Counted from the stretch's first letter, positions 17,921-29,780 are shown. The stretch: DNA of 64,000 nt from Enterobacter asburiae (GCF_008080435.1 NZ_VRKN01000010.1:62001-126000); one strand, 5' to 3'. Notes: generated by a model from the sequence alone, not told the origin. Made by a program: numbers and translations.

Positions 17921-18274
17921 ATGACAATTTCGGAGATACTTCAGTACTGCATGAGCAAGCCCGGCGCGGAGCAGAGCGTCCACAGCGACTGGAAAGCCAC
18001 GCAGATTAAGGTGGGTGATGTGCTGTTTGCGATGGTGAAAGAGGTGGAAGGCCGTCCGGCGGCGTCGCTGAAAACCAGCCCTGAACTGGCGGATTTGCTA
18101 CGTCAACAGCATGATGACGTGAGGCCGAGCAAGCACCTCAATAAGGCGCACTGGAGCACTGTTTATCTGGACGGAACGATTCCCGGCTCGCAAATTTACT
18201 ACCTGGTGGATGCGTCCTATCAGCAGGCGGTTGAGCTGCTGCCGGAAACCACCCGACAGCAACTCTCCGTTTGA
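17921..18274 (+). CDS. yjbR: MmcQ/YjbR-family protein
   Basis: A 117-aa protein of the MmcQ/YjbR family with a double-wing fold, proposed to bind nucleic acid. Function is unproven. It is collinear with E. coli YjbR. Recognisable blocks are MTISEILQYCMSKPGAEQSVH at the start, KVGDVLFAMV near residue 30, and RPSKHLNKAHWSTVYLDG near 70. It starts 2 bp after the yjbQ stop, so the yjbQ frameshift (early stop at 17706) could reduce its translation by uncoupling. The stop lies 3 bp from the convergent uvrA stop. Confidence 0.93.
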   Translation: MTISEILQYCMSKPGAEQSVHSDWKATQIKVGDVLFAMVKEVEGRPAASLKTSPELADLLRQQHDDVRPSKHLNKAHWSTVYLDGTIPGSQIYYLVDASYQQAVELLPETTRQQLSV

Positions 18275-18277
18275 CAG

Positions 18278-21100
<2,823 letters not shown>

Positions 21101-21188
21101 TCACCTTTCCCGGTTGGAACACGGTTTTGCCTGGTTTGTTTGAAGGACAAACGGCTGTCAGAAACGGCTAATTATGACACAAATTGAC

Positions 21189-21204
21189 CTGTTTGAATAT
21201 ACAG
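21189..21204. promoter_or_regulatory. LexA (SOS) box between uvrA and ssb
   Basis: ctgtttgaatatacag fits CTG-N10-CAG and most of the AT-rich core. It is about 90 bp upstream of the uvrA start, as expected for SOS induction of uvrA and the weaker SOS control of ssb. Confidence 0.85.
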
Positions 21205-21352
21205 TATTGGAATGCATTTTCTGATTCACTGTGTAACAATGTTAAGTTCGCGTGCGAACTCTGGAAGATGCTACGCAACTATCAAAGTGGCGTCTGGAAA
21301 TGGTACACTCGCGCGTTTACACTATTAAGAAACGTATTCAGGAGACACGATC

Positions 21353-21883
21353 ATGGCCAGCAGAGGCGTAAACAAGGTGATTCTCGTCGGTAATCTGGGC
21401 CAGGACCCGGAAGTACGCTACATGCCGAGTGGTGGCGCAGTTGCCAACATTACGCTGGCTACTTCCGAATCCTGGCGTGATAAAGCGACCGGTGAGATGA
21501 AAGAGCAGACCGAATGGCACCGCGTTGTGCTGTTTGGCAAACTGGCCGAAGTGGCCGGTGAGTATCTGCGCAAAGGTTCTCAGGTTTATATTGAAGGCCA
21601 GCTGCGTACCCGCAAATGGACCGATCAGGCCGGCGCTGAGAAATACACCACGGAAGTGGTGGTCAACGTTGGCGGCACCATGCAGATGCTGGGTGGCCGT
21701 CAGGGCGGTGGCGCACCAGCAGGTGGCGGCCAGAACCAGCAGCAGGGCGGTTGGGGTCAGCCTCAGCAGCCACAGGGTGGCAACCAGTTCAGCGGCGGCG
21801 CGCAGTCTCGTCCGCAGCAGCAGTCCGCTCCGGCACCGTCTAACGAACCGCCAATGGATTTCGACGACGACATTCCGTTCTGA
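21353..21883 (+). CDS. ssb: Single-stranded DNA-binding protein
   Basis: Homotetrameric SSB, 176 aa (E. coli 178). The OB fold occupies residues 1-112 ([39 protein letters not shown]). It is followed by a Gly/Gln/Pro-rich linker and the conserved acidic tip MDFDDDIPF that docks RecQ, Exo I, primase and other partners. The linker is slightly shorter than in E. coli. It is divergent from uvrA. Confidence 0.98.
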   Translation: MASRGVNKVILVGNLGQDPEVRYMPSGGAVANITLATSESWRDKATGEMKEQTEWHRVVLFGKLAEVAGEYLRKGSQVYIEGQLRTRKWTDQAGAEKYTTEVVVNVGGTMQMLGGRQGGGAPAGGGQNQQQGGWGQPQQPQGGNQFSGGAQSRPQQQSAPAPSNEPPMDFDDDIPF

Positions 21884-21905
21884 TATCCAGACGCTTAAAA
21901 CGCAA

Positions 21906-21934
21906 AAACCCAGACCATCGTCTGGGTTTTTTTA
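21906..21934. terminator. Terminator between ssb and yjcB
   Basis: aaacccagac (21906-21915) pairs with gtctgggttt (21920-21929), followed by a T-run on the plus strand and A-rich sequence upstream, so it may act for both convergent genes. Confidence 0.9.
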
Positions 21935-21946
21935 TTCCGTAAGGGA

Positions 21947-22228
21947 TCAGGTAATTACCATCGGCCAGTCGGGTGGCGTGTGGCTCATCGCCTCAACCAT
22001 CACCACTTTAATATTTTCCCAGACGGCGGCGATATCCAGCAGGGTGATGCCAAGCAGGCCCGTTGCAAACCAGCAGGCCGCACCCAGCCCCAGCAGGGTG
22101 CTGATGACAGCAAGACCCGCATAGTCAGATTTACGAAACTGAATGTTCAGCGTGCTGGCTAAAAACATCAGTACCGCACTCAACAAAGGCCAGCGCAGGA
22201 GAACCATGCTGGTAGTAATGGTTGCCAT
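21947..22228 (-). CDS. yjcB: Small membrane protein YjcB
   Basis: A 93-aa hydrophobic protein, the same length as E. coli YjcB, of unknown function. Three membrane segments are predicted by eye (about residues 5-24, 36-60 and 62-75). Family blocks are LLRWPLLSAVLMFLASTLNI and ACWFATGLLGITL. The ATG at 22228 matches the K-12 start; an in-frame ATG three codons earlier is possible. It is convergent with ssb. Confidence 0.9.
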   Translation of the reverse strand: MATITTSMVLLRWPLLSAVLMFLASTLNIQFRKSDYAGLAVISTLLGLGAACWFATGLLGITLLDIAAVWENIKVVMVEAMSHTPPDWPMVIT

Positions 22229-22831
22229 AAAACCCATCCTCTACAAAACAGACGAACTGAATGAAACGTTGTTTCTCGTTACATAATATGTGTGAACTAT
22301 ATCACATTTGTTGATTTATTCGCCAGCGTCTGTGCGATCAAAAAAGAGGATTTTATTCCTCAGGAAAGGAGATTGTGCAGGCTGGTTCTGCCTTCGGCGC
22401 ACGAGGGGATACCTCACATTCGGTTTTTATAAGAGGGGCGTTATTCTCAGCCGAACCTGAAAATATTGAGGCGAAGACTGATTATTTATAAATCAACGAA
22501 CGCAATATCCCAGAGCAAATAGCATAAAACGTCATGATGAAGCTGTACTTTTTTCATGCTGTCAGACGTTTGGCTTAATCAACGATCGTCTGTTGTGTTA
22601 TCTTCCCGCCTGCTCCGGCGGGCTGGATAATTATTTTCCTTAATTGAAACGGAACGAATACTTACAGTTTAACTTACGGGAAAATATTATCGTCATAACG
22701 AAATTTAAGATTTTTAATACGAAAAGTCAGTTGCTAACTTCGCATGATTCATGCAACGTAATCACCTGTTTAACAAAGCATCCGGCCTTCATTACTACAG
22801 GCGTACAACATGCAGGGATATAGGGCGGGAA
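22229..22831. other. 603-bp AT-rich intergenic region upstream of yjcB and pdeC
   Basis: No gene is supported here. The region must hold the divergent promoters of yjcB and pdeC. A hairpin cccgcc/ggcggg at 22605-22622 lacks a T-run. A 14-codon ATG frame starts at 22533, but it has no recognisable Shine-Dalgarno. The region is visibly more AT-rich than its surroundings. Confidence 0.5.
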
Positions 22832-24397
22832 ATGAATCGTAGCGCGCGGCGCAAAATGCTCAGGGTGGTAGGGATCATCATGGTAGTTATGCTGCCGGTG
22901 ATGCTTGCGCTATGGTTTGCCCAGCTACGAGCCGTATCTGAAACAAGCGCCCAGCTACGCACGTTTGCTGAACTGGCTTTAGACAAAACAGAACTGGTTA
23001 TTCAACAGGTTGAGCTGGCCCGGGACGAGGCTGAAAAATATCAGGGTGAGCTTTGCACGCCGGAACATCGTCAATATATGCTGAACGTTGTTCGTGGCCG
23101 CCTGTTTGTCGCCGATTTAATTTACGCTGAAGGTCAGAATTTTCTTTGTTCGACCGTTTTTACACCGGATCACCCTTACGCCATTCCTGTCGCTAATTAC
23201 ACGCGTAAACCTGACGTCGCTATCTATTATTATCGCGATACCCCATTTTATACTGGCTATAAAATGACATATATGCAGCGCGGAAATTATGTGGTGGTCG
23301 TCAACCCGCTTTCATACAGCGAAGTCATGTCCGCGGATCATTCTCTCTCCTGGGGGGTGTACGACACGGTAACCAATGCTTTCTTTTCCGTCAGCCAGAA
23401 AGCTAATGTTTCTTTATTAAATTCGATGATTCGGGATAAGGAATCGGTATTTCAAAAAGATAACCGCTTTTATACGATCGTAACATCCCCCAAAAGACCT
23501 ATTGCGGCCATTGTGTCGACATCGAATAAACGTTTTTATGAAACGCTTTATCACCAGGCGACGTTGACGCTACCGCTGGGCATGATCTGCAGCATTATTA
23601 TTTTGCTGGTATGGTCCCGTACCCATCGTGAGTTCAATTCGCCGGGGCGCTTACTGCACCGGGCGCTGAACAAACGACAGCTTTGCGTGCACTATCAGCC
23701 GATTATTGATATCAAGAACAACCAGTGTGTGGGCGCGGAGGCGTTGTTACGCTGGCCTGGTTTTAACGGGCAGGTGATGAGCCCGGCTGAGTTTATTCCG
23801 CTGGCGGAAAATGAGGGGATGAGCGAGCGGATTACGGATTATGTCGTTGAGGAGGTGTTCAACGATCTGGGCCATTTCCTGGCCGAGCATCCACATCTCT
23901 ATATTTCGATTAACCTGTCGGCCACGGATTTCCACTCCTCGCGGCTGATCGCCATGATTTCCGACAAGGCTCGCCACTACGCCGTCCGTGCGCAGCAAAT
24001 CAAAATAGAAGTGACGGAACGCGGTTTTATCGATGTGCCAAAAACCACGCCGGTGATTCAGGCTTTCCGTCAGGCGGGTTATGAAGTCGCGATCGATGAT
24101 TTCGGAACCGGTTACTCGAACCTGCACAACCTCTACTCGCTGAACGTGGATATTCTGAAAATCGATAAATCGTTTATCGATACCTTAACGACCAACAGTA
24201 CCAGCCACCTGATCGCCGAGCATATTATCGAGATGGCGCAAAGCCTGCGGCTGAAAACCATTGCGGAAGGGGTAGAGACGGCAGAGCAGGTAAGCTGGCT
24301 GTTGAAGCGCGGCGTCCAGTATTGTCAGGGATGGCACTTCGCGAAAGCGATGCCGCCCCAGGAATTTATGACCTGGCAGCAGCAGCCTTTGCACTGA
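22832..24397 (+). CDS. pdeC: Cyclic-di-GMP phosphodiesterase PdeC (CSS-motif plus EAL)
   Basis: Membrane-bound c-di-GMP phosphodiesterase, 521 aa. TM1 is at residues 13-30, a periplasmic CSS-motif sensor at about 31-240, TM2 at about 245-265, then a cytoplasmic EAL domain. The EAL signature is EALLRW; further catalytic residues sit in NLSATDF, EVTERGF, DDFGTGYSNL, KIDKSF and EGVETAEQ. In E. coli the periplasmic cysteines sense redox through the Dsb system; here the motif reads Cys-Ser-Thr (FLCSTVF). The ATG at 22832 is chosen because MNRSARRKML aligns end-to-end with the K-12 start. Confidence 0.94.
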   Translation: MNRSARRKMLRVVGIIMVVMLPVMLALWFAQLRAVSETSAQLRTFAELALDKTELVIQQVELARDEAEKYQGELCTPEHRQYMLNVVRGRLFVADLIYAEGQNFLCSTVFTPDHPYAIPVANYTRKPDVAIYYYRDTPFYTGYKMTYMQRGNYVVVVNPLSYSEVMSADHSLSWGVYDTVTNAFFSVSQKANVSLLNSMIRDKESVFQKDNRFYTIVTSPKRPIAAIVSTSNKRFYETLYHQATLTLPLGMICSIIILLVWSRTHREFNSPGRLLHRALNKRQLCVHYQPIIDIKNNQCVGAEALLRWPGFNGQVMSPAEFIPLAENEGMSERITDYVVEEVFNDLGHFLAEHPHLYISINLSATDFHSSRLIAMISDKARHYAVRAQQIKIEVTERGFIDVPKTTPVIQAFRQAGYEVAIDDFGTGYSNLHNLYSLNVDILKIDKSFIDTLTTNSTSHLIAEHIIEMAQSLRLKTIAEGVETAEQVSWLLKRGVQYCQGWHFAKAMPPQEFMTWQQQPLH

Positions 24398-24403
24398 GGG
24401 TAA

Positions 24404-24730
24404 TTAATTCAACTGGTGGCGATAGTCGCTCGGCGTGCGGTCAAACTCGCGGCGAAACACGCGGGAAAAGGTTTGTTGCGACACATAGCCAAGATCCATC
24501 GCGATATCAAAAATGGGCCGCTGCGTTGAGCGTAGCGCCTGCGCTGCCAGCAGCAGTCTGCGCTGGCGAATGTACTCACCCAGCGTCTGATGCATGACCG
24601 TGCGGAACATTCTCTGTAAATACCATTTCGAATAGCCCGACTTTTTAGCGACCACATCAATGTTCAACGGTTGGTCGATATGATCATCAATCCATTCAAT
24701 AAGCGTCTGAATAATCTGCTGATGCGACAT
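24404..24730 (-). CDS. soxS: Superoxide-response activator SoxS (AraC family)
   Basis: A 108-aa AraC/XylS-type activator consisting only of the DNA-binding domain with two helix-turn-helix units (NIDVVAKKSGYSKWYLQRMF and DIAMDLGYVSQQTFSRVF). It binds soxbox promoters of oxidative-stress and efflux genes. The ATG at 24730 gives the family start MSHQ; eight upstream codons are open but dissimilar. It is divergent from soxR, with the SoxR operator lying between. Confidence 0.97.
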   Translation of the reverse strand: MSHQQIIQTLIEWIDDHIDQPLNIDVVAKKSGYSKWYLQRMFRTVMHQTLGEYIRQRRLLLAAQALRSTQRPIFDIAMDLGYVSQQTFSRVFRREFDRTPSDYRHQLN

Positions 24731-24798
24731 AAGGTTGCCCCTCTGTAGATACAACTATCTCGGTTAATTCGTCGTTTTCTCTGCGGGGGAGTATAATT

Positions 24799-24816
24799 CC
24801 TCAAGTTAACTTGAGG
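24799..24816. promoter_or_regulatory. SoxR operator in the soxS promoter
   Basis: Perfect 18-bp palindrome cctcaagttaacttgagg, identical to the known SoxR site of E. coli, between the divergent soxS and soxR genes. SoxR binds here in the stretched spacer of the soxS promoter and activates it when its 2Fe-2S cluster is oxidised. Confidence 0.93.
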
Positions 24817-24828
24817 TAAAGAGGTTTT

Positions 24829-25287
24829 ATGGAAAAGAGATTGCCGCGAATTAAAGCGCTTTTAACCCCCGGTGAAGTGGCAAAGCGAAGCGGCGTTGCG
24901 GTATCGGCGCTCCACTTCTATGAAAGCAAAGGGTTAATTAAGAGTATCCGTAACGGGGGCAATCAGCGTCGCTATACCCGCGACGTGCTCCGCTACGTGG
25001 CGATTATCAAAATTGCGCAACGAATCGGAATTCCCCTGGCCACGATCGGCGAAGCATTTGGTGTGCTGCCGGAAGGTCACACGCTTAGCCCGAAAGAGTG
25101 GAAAGAGCTGTCATCCCAGTGGCGTGAAGAGCTGGACAGGCGTATCCATACGCTGGTCGCCCTGCGTGACGAACTGGATGGTTGTATCGGCTGTGGCTGC
25201 CTGTCGCGTAGCGATTGTCCGTTGCGTAACCCCGGCGACAGGCTGGGCGAACAGGGGACGGGGGCACGGTTGCTGGAAGAGGATTGA
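24829..25287 (+). CDS. soxR: Redox-sensing activator SoxR (MerR family)
   Basis: MerR-family sensor of redox-cycling compounds, 152 aa. The N-terminal helix-turn-helix is [26 protein letters not shown], followed by a dimerisation helix. The 2Fe-2S ligands are four cysteines in [12 protein letters not shown] (Cys119, 122, 124, 130 by gap-free alignment). It is collinear with E. coli SoxR (154 aa). The gene is divergent from its target soxS. Confidence 0.97.
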   Translation: MEKRLPRIKALLTPGEVAKRSGVAVSALHFYESKGLIKSIRNGGNQRRYTRDVLRYVAIIKIAQRIGIPLATIGEAFGVLPEGHTLSPKEWKELSSQWREELDRRIHTLVALRDELDGCIGCGCLSRSDCPLRNPGDRLGEQGTGARLLEED

Positions 25288-25306
25288 GCGTGCGTGTAGC
25301 CCATTC

Positions 25307-25381
25307 GCCGGGTGGCGCTTCGCTTACCCGGCCTACCAAACCGTCAAATGTAGGCCGGGTAAGGCGCAGCCGCCACCCGGC
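25307..25381. repeat. BIME: two inverted REP units after soxR
   Basis: gccgggtggcgcttcgcttacccggc (two half-stems, 25307-25332) faces the inverted unit gccgggtaaggcg...gccacccggc (25354-25381), separated by about 20 bp. Same family as the pairs at 37761 and 55488. Confidence 0.85.
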
Positions 25382-25397
25382 AAAAAGCATTATAAAG

Positions 25398-25537
25398 AAC
25401 TAAAGCGCCACATAAGGGCGCTTTAGTTTTTCCCGGTCTTTGTCTTTCACTCTATCCCGCTGGTTCACGGGAGGGTTTCCCCCGACGTCAGTACCCCTCG
25501 TGTCGAGCTGGTTGGTGAGGTTCCGGATTGTGCTGAC
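25398..25537 (-). ncRNA. sraL: Small regulatory RNA SraL (RyjA)
   Basis: This sits in the soxR-ghxP interval where E. coli and Salmonella encode SraL on the opposite strand. On the minus strand a -10 TAGAAT (25549-25544) would start a transcript near 25537. A terminator (cuaaagcgcc...ggcgcuuuag then a U-rich tail) ends near 25398, giving about 140 nt, the reported SraL length. Internal segments read gacgtcgggggaaaccctcc and accagcgggatagag, which I recognise from SraL. SraL is RpoS-linked and represses trigger factor mRNA in Salmonella. Ends are inferred. Confidence 0.8.
25400..25431. terminator. Terminator of sraL, possibly shared with soxR read-through
   Basis: ctaaagcgcc (25400-25409) pairs with ggcgctttag (25417-25426), followed on the plus strand by tttttc; the minus strand has gttctttata. 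Confidence 0.8.
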
Positions 25538-25658
25538 ACTTTAATTCTATGCAAGACCCGTTTTTTCGCCAGCCGCGCTAGCCCTTTTTTAGCCGAATTT
25601 TTTTCGCGGTGTTGTTCAATTTTCTATAGTTAAAAAGTATGAATAACAGGAGAAAACC

Positions 25659-26330
25659 ATGCTCACGGTACACCACCTTAACCAGTCGCGCTCGCACCGC
25701 GCGATCTGGGCGCTGGAAGAACTCGACCTGCCTTATGAGATCGTTCACTACCAGCGCGAAAAGAACATGCTGGCGCCGGAGGCTCTCAAAAAGGTGCATC
25801 CGTTGGGTAAATCACCGGTCATCGAAGATAACGGACTGATCCTTGCAGAGTCGGGCGCCATTCTGGAGTACCTGCAGGAAACGTACGATCCCGAGTCACG
25901 CCTTAAGCCTTTAGATCCGGCGCATAAGGTGCAGTACCGCTTCTGGCTGCATTATGCTGAAGGATCGCTGATGCCGCTGCTGTTAATGAAGCTGGTCTTC
26001 AACAGCCTCGGCAAGCCGCCCGTGCCGTTTGGCATCAGAACGCTGGGCAAAGCGCTCGGGCAGGGGGTGCAGAAAGCGTATCTCAACCGCCAACTGGAAA
26101 CCCATGCGCGCTTTATTGAGTCGCATCTCGCCGGGAACAGCTGGTTTGCCGGGGAAGCGTTCAGCATGGCCGACATTCAGATGAGCTTTCCGATTTTTGC
26201 CCTGCTGGCGCGCGGCGGTATCCCTAATTTGCCGCATATTCAGGCATGGAAGACAAAGGTTGAGAACAGCCCTGGCTGGCAAAGAACCCTGGAGCAAGGG
26301 GGGCCATTATCTATCCCGGGTGAGGAGTGA
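25659..26330 (+). CDS. Glutathione S-transferase family protein
   Basis: A 223-aa cytosolic glutathione transferase. The N-terminal thioredoxin-like domain holds LNQSRSHRAIWALEELDLPYE, where Ser and Arg near residues 9-12 are the probable glutathione-activating positions. GKSPVIEDNGLILAESGAILEYL follows near 50-75, with the cis-Pro and the Glu-Ser pair that bind the gamma-glutamyl group. The C-terminal helical domain carries the SMADIQMSF N-capping motif near 172. A good aacaggaga Shine-Dalgarno precedes ATG 25659. It lies next to soxRS, suggesting a detoxification role, but no soxbox was recognised. K-12 lacks it here; Salmonella has a similar neighbour. Confidence 0.88.
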   Translation: MLTVHHLNQSRSHRAIWALEELDLPYEIVHYQREKNMLAPEALKKVHPLGKSPVIEDNGLILAESGAILEYLQETYDPESRLKPLDPAHKVQYRFWLHYAEGSLMPLLLMKLVFNSLGKPPVPFGIRTLGKALGQGVQKAYLNRQLETHARFIESHLAGNSWFAGEAFSMADIQMSFPIFALLARGGIPNLPHIQAWKTKVENSPGWQRTLEQGGPLSIPGEE

Positions 26331-26352
26331 AATGTAAACAAATTGCGCATAG

Positions 26353-26368
26353 ACGATAACGTTTGCGC
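26353..26368. promoter_or_regulatory. PurR-like operator 1 upstream of ghxP
   Basis: Read on the minus strand, gcgcaaacgttatcgt matches the 16-bp PurR consensus (ANGCAANCGNTTNCNT) at most fixed positions. It lies about 260 bp before ghxP. Confidence 0.6.
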
Positions 26369-26451
26369 ATCCTCTGTTTATTTCTTCAGCGTCATAAGTG
26401 AATTTTAGCGAAAAACGATAAAGTTCAGTTGAAAAGGGCGGGGATTACGCT

Positions 26452-26467
26452 AGATAATCGTTTGCCT
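26452..26467. promoter_or_regulatory. PurR-like operator 2 overlapping a probable ghxP promoter
   Basis: agataatcgtttgcct matches the PurR pattern AnGnAAnCGnTTGCnT with one mismatch. It overlaps a candidate -10 (gataat or tagata) with ttgaaa about 16-18 bp upstream as -35, a classic repressor position. Confidence 0.65.
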
Positions 26468-26495
26468 TAATTTGACCACCCGTTTGTAAGCGCGG

Positions 26496-26511
26496 AGCTA
26501 AACGTTTGCTT
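26496..26511. promoter_or_regulatory. PurR-like operator 3 downstream of the ghxP promoter
   Basis: agctaaacgtttgctt matches the PurR pattern with one mismatch and lies 44 bp after operator 2 (four helical turns). Confidence 0.65.
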
Positions 26512-26624
26512 TTTTTGTGACGCCCTTTCGTCACAAACGCAACACAAGGATTTGACGTTCAGCTGGCAGTGGCGTCTCCACCTCGCTTACGGACTTCCTA
26601 AAAAACTCTCAGGGGATGTTTTCT

Positions 26625-27974
26625 ATGTCTACGCCATCTGCGCGTACTGGCGGTTCACTTGACGCCATGTTTAAAATTTCGGCTCGCGGCAGCACCGTGC
26701 GCCAGGAAATTGTTGCCGGTTTGACAACGTTTCTGGCGATGGTTTATTCCGTCATCGTTGTGCCGGGCATGCTGGGCAAAGCAGGCTTCCCGCCAGCGGC
26801 TGTCTTTGTGGCGACCTGCCTTGTGGCCGGTGTGGGCTCCATCGTGATGGGCCTGTGGGCGAACCTGCCGCTGGCAATTGGTTGCGCCATCTCTCTGACC
26901 GCTTTTACCGCGTTCAGCCTGGTGCTGGGTCAGCACATCAGCGTACCGGTTGCGCTGGGTGCTGTGTTCCTGATGGGTGTGCTGTTTACCGTGATTTCAG
27001 CGACCGGCATCCGTAGCTGGATTTTGCGCAACCTGCCGCAGGGCGTGGCGCACGGTACCGGCATCGGCATCGGCCTGTTCCTGTTGCTGATCGCCGCCAA
27101 CGGCGTCGGTCTGGTCATCAAGAACCCGCTGGACGGTCTGCCGGTGGCGCTGGGCCATTTCGCCAGCTTCCCGGTGATTATGTCGCTGATCGGTCTGGCG
27201 GTGATTATCGGTCTGGAAAAACTGAAAGTCCCGGGCGGCATTCTGCTGACCATTATCGGTGTTTCCGTTGTCGGCCTGATTTTCGATCCGACCGTACACT
27301 TCTCCGGTATCTTCGCCATGCCGTCGCTGAGCGATGACAAAGGCAACTCCCTGATTGGCAGCCTGGATATCGTTGGCGCGCTGAACCCGGTGATCCTGCC
27401 AAGCGTGCTGGCGCTGGTGATGACCGCCGTGTTTGACGCGACCGGTACCATTCGCGCGGTGGCCGGTCAGGCGAACCTGCTGGATAAAGACGGTCAGATT
27501 ATCGATGGCGGCAAAGCGCTGACCACTGACTCCCTGAGCAGCGTCTTCTCTGGCCTGGTGGGTGCGGCGCCTGCGGCGGTGTACATCGAGTCCGCAGCGG
27601 GTACGGCGGCAGGCGGTAAAACCGGCCTGACGGCGATCACTGTCGGCGTGCTGTTCATGCTGATCCTGTTCCTCTCTCCGCTCTCCTATCTGGTTCCAGC
27701 GTATGCGACCGCGCCAGCGCTGATGTACGTTGGCCTGCTGATGCTGAGCAACGTGGCGAAAATCGACTTTGCAGATTTTGTGGACGCCATGTCTGGCCTG
27801 ATTACCGCGGTCTTCATCGTGCTGACCTGTAACATCGTGACCGGCATTATGATCGGCTTCGCGTCGCTGGTGATTGGTCGTCTGGTCTCCGGTGAATGGC
27901 GCAAGCTGAACATCGGCACCGTGATTATCGCCGTTGCGCTGGTGGCGTTCTACGCGGGCGGCTGGGCAATCTAG
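26625..27974 (+). CDS. ghxP: Guanine/hypoxanthine permease GhxP
   Basis: Inner-membrane purine base:H+ symporter of the AzgA-like NCS2 group, 449 aa as in E. coli GhxP (YjcD). About 12-14 membrane segments. The family motifs include [16 protein letters not shown] near residue 33, [13 protein letters not shown] near 155 and the FDATGT block near 270. The ATG at 26625 is chosen because [14 protein letters not shown] is the family start; the ATG three codons earlier overlaps the agggga Shine-Dalgarno. The upstream PurR-like operators fit purine repression. A terminator follows. Confidence 0.96.
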   Translation: MSTPSARTGGSLDAMFKISARGSTVRQEIVAGLTTFLAMVYSVIVVPGMLGKAGFPPAAVFVATCLVAGVGSIVMGLWANLPLAIGCAISLTAFTAFSLVLGQHISVPVALGAVFLMGVLFTVISATGIRSWILRNLPQGVAHGTGIGIGLFLLLIAANGVGLVIKNPLDGLPVALGHFASFPVIMSLIGLAVIIGLEKLKVPGGILLTIIGVSVVGLIFDPTVHFSGIFAMPSLSDDKGNSLIGSLDIVGALNPVILPSVLALVMTAVFDATGTIRAVAGQANLLDKDGQIIDGGKALTTDSLSSVFSGLVGAAPAAVYIESAAGTAAGGKTGLTAITVGVLFMLILFLSPLSYLVPAYATAPALMYVGLLMLSNVAKIDFADFVDAMSGLITAVFIVLTCNIVTGIMIGFASLVIGRLVSGEWRKLNIGTVIIAVALVAFYAGGWAI

Positions 27975-27990
27975 GTTATCCTTTGATGCG

Positions 27991-28024
27991 AAAACGGGTG
28001 GCTCAGGCCGCCCGTTTTTATTTT
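27991..28024 (+). terminator. Terminator after ghxP
   Basis: aaacgggtggc (27992-28002) pairs with gccgcccgttt (28007-28017, one G-T pair), followed by ttattttc. Confidence 0.85.
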
Positions 28025-28124
28025 CAGGACTCATCCTGTTGCCTTTTGCGTTACTCTGGGGAAGATAGAATAAAAGGCAAGACGCCTTCCGCAGTACATA
28101 AGCAACACAGCAAACAGGGAACGC

Positions 28125-29771
28125 ATGGAAATCTTCTTCACAATACTCATCATGACCCTTGTGGTCTCGCTATCCGGGGTGGTTACACGCGTACTACCCT
28201 TTCAGGTCCCCCTGCCATTAATGCAAATTGCCATCGGCGCGCTGCTGGCGTGGCCGACATTTGGCCTGCACGTGGAATTTGACCCCGAACTGTTCCTCGT
28301 GCTGTTTATCCCGCCCCTGCTGTTTGCCGATGGCTGGAAAACGCCCACGCGCGAATTCCTTGAGCACGGGCGCGAGATCTTCGGCCTGGCGCTGGCGCTG
28401 GTGGTGGTCACCGTCGTCGGGATTGGTTTCCTGATCTACTGGGCGGTACCGGGTATTCCATTAATACCGGCTTTTGCGCTGGCCGCCGTGCTGTCGCCAA
28501 CCGATGCCGTGGCGCTGTCCGGCATTGTGGGTGAAGGTCGAATTCCGAAGAAAATCATGGGGATTTTACAGGGTGAGGCGCTGATGAACGACGCCTCCGG
28601 CCTGGTCGCCCTGAAGTTTGCCGTGGCCGTTGCGATGGGCACGATGGTCTTTACCGTCGGCGGCGCAACGCTGGAATTCTTCAAGGTGGCGATTGGCGGT
28701 ATTCTCGCAGGCTTCGTGGTGAGCTGGCTTTACGGCCGCTCGCTGCGTTTCCTCAGCCGCTGGGGCGGCGATGAACCCGCTACGCAGATCGTACTGCTGT
28801 TCCTGCTGCCATTTGCCTCTTATCTGATTGCCGAACATATCGGCGTGTCGGGCATTCTGGCAGCGGTTGCGGCAGGGATGACCATCACCCGTTCCGGCGT
28901 AATGCGTCGTGCGCCGCTGGCCATGCGTCTGCGTGCCAACAGCACCTGGGCCATGCTGGAATTTGTCTTTAACGGCATGGTGTTCCTGCTGTTGGGCCTG
29001 CAGCTGCCGGGCATTATGGAATCCTCTCTGGTGGCGGCCGAAGCCGACCCGAACGTTGAAGTCTGGATGCTGTTTACCGACATCGTACTGATCTACCTGG
29101 CGCTGATGCTGGTGCGTTTCGGCTGGCTGTGGACGATGAAAAACTTCAGCGTACGTTTCCTGAAGAAAAAACCGATGGAGTTCGGATCGTGGACAACGCG
29201 TGAACTGCTGATCGCCTCTTTTGCGGGCGTACGCGGGGCGATCACCCTTGCCGGTGTCCTCTCCATTCCGCTGCTGCTGCCCACGGGCGATGTCTTCCCG
29301 GCGCGCTACGAGCTGGTCTTCCTGGCGGCGGGGGTGATTCTGTTCTCCCTGTTTGTCGGCGTGATTATGCTGCCGATTTTACTCCAGCATATTGATGCTG
29401 GTGATTCGACTCAGCAGCATAAAGAAGAACGTATTGCGCGGGCGGCTACCGCCGAAGTGGCGATTGTCGCCATCCAGAAAATGGAAGAACGTCTGGCCGC
29501 AGATGCGGAAGAGAACATCGACAATCAGCTGCTGACGGAAGTCAGTTCCCGCGTGATTGGTAACCTGCGCCGTCGCGCGGACGGGCGTAACGATGTGGAA
29601 AGCTCGCTGCAGGAGGAGAACCTGGAGCGTCGGTTCCGCCTGGCAGCGCTGCGCTCCGAGCGTGCCGAGCTGTACCACCTGCGCGCCACGCGCCAGATCA
29701 GCAACGAGACGCTGCAAAAGCTGCTGCACGATCTGGACCTGTTGGAAGCGTTGTTGATAGAGAATCAGTAG
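28125..29771 (+). CDS. yjcE: Putative Na+/H+ antiporter YjcE (CPA1 family)
   Basis: A 548-aa CPA1-type (NhaP-like) cation/proton exchanger, collinear with E. coli YjcE (549 aa). About 12 membrane helices lie in residues 1-420. The ion-binding region is SPTDAVALSG near 126 and GEALMNDASGL near 147 (the Asn-Asp pair typical of CPA1). The cytoplasmic C-terminal tail (about 425-548) is charged and probably helical or coiled. Its transport activity is inferred from family only. Confidence 0.93.
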   Translation: MEIFFTILIMTLVVSLSGVVTRVLPFQVPLPLMQIAIGALLAWPTFGLHVEFDPELFLVLFIPPLLFADGWKTPTREFLEHGREIFGLALALVVVTVVGIGFLIYWAVPGIPLIPAFALAAVLSPTDAVALSGIVGEGRIPKKIMGILQGEALMNDASGLVALKFAVAVAMGTMVFTVGGATLEFFKVAIGGILAGFVVSWLYGRSLRFLSRWGGDEPATQIVLLFLLPFASYLIAEHIGVSGILAAVAAGMTITRSGVMRRAPLAMRLRANSTWAMLEFVFNGMVFLLLGLQLPGIMESSLVAAEADPNVEVWMLFTDIVLIYLALMLVRFGWLWTMKNFSVRFLKKKPMEFGSWTTRELLIASFAGVRGAITLAGVLSIPLLLPTGDVFPARYELVFLAAGVILFSLFVGVIMLPILLQHIDAGDSTQQHKEERIARAATAEVAIVAIQKMEERLAADAEENIDNQLLTEVSSRVIGNLRRRADGRNDVESSLQEENLERRFRLAALRSERAELYHLRATRQISNETLQKLLHDLDLLEALLIENQ

Positions 29772-29780
29772 CGCGCTTTT

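Noticed and set aside
22533..22577. Possible 14-codon leader peptide upstream of pdeC
   Set aside because: No clear Shine-Dalgarno, no regulatory codon run and no paired attenuator structure.
25307..25381. BIME after soxR considered as a CRISPR or direct-repeat array
   Set aside because: Only two units, in inverted orientation, with no regular spacers; typical REP pair.
26997..28034. Minus-strand frame of 345 codons opposite ghxP
   Set aside because: Antisense shadow of a conserved permease gene, with the same Gln/His/Arg/Asp-biased composition; no similarity to any family.
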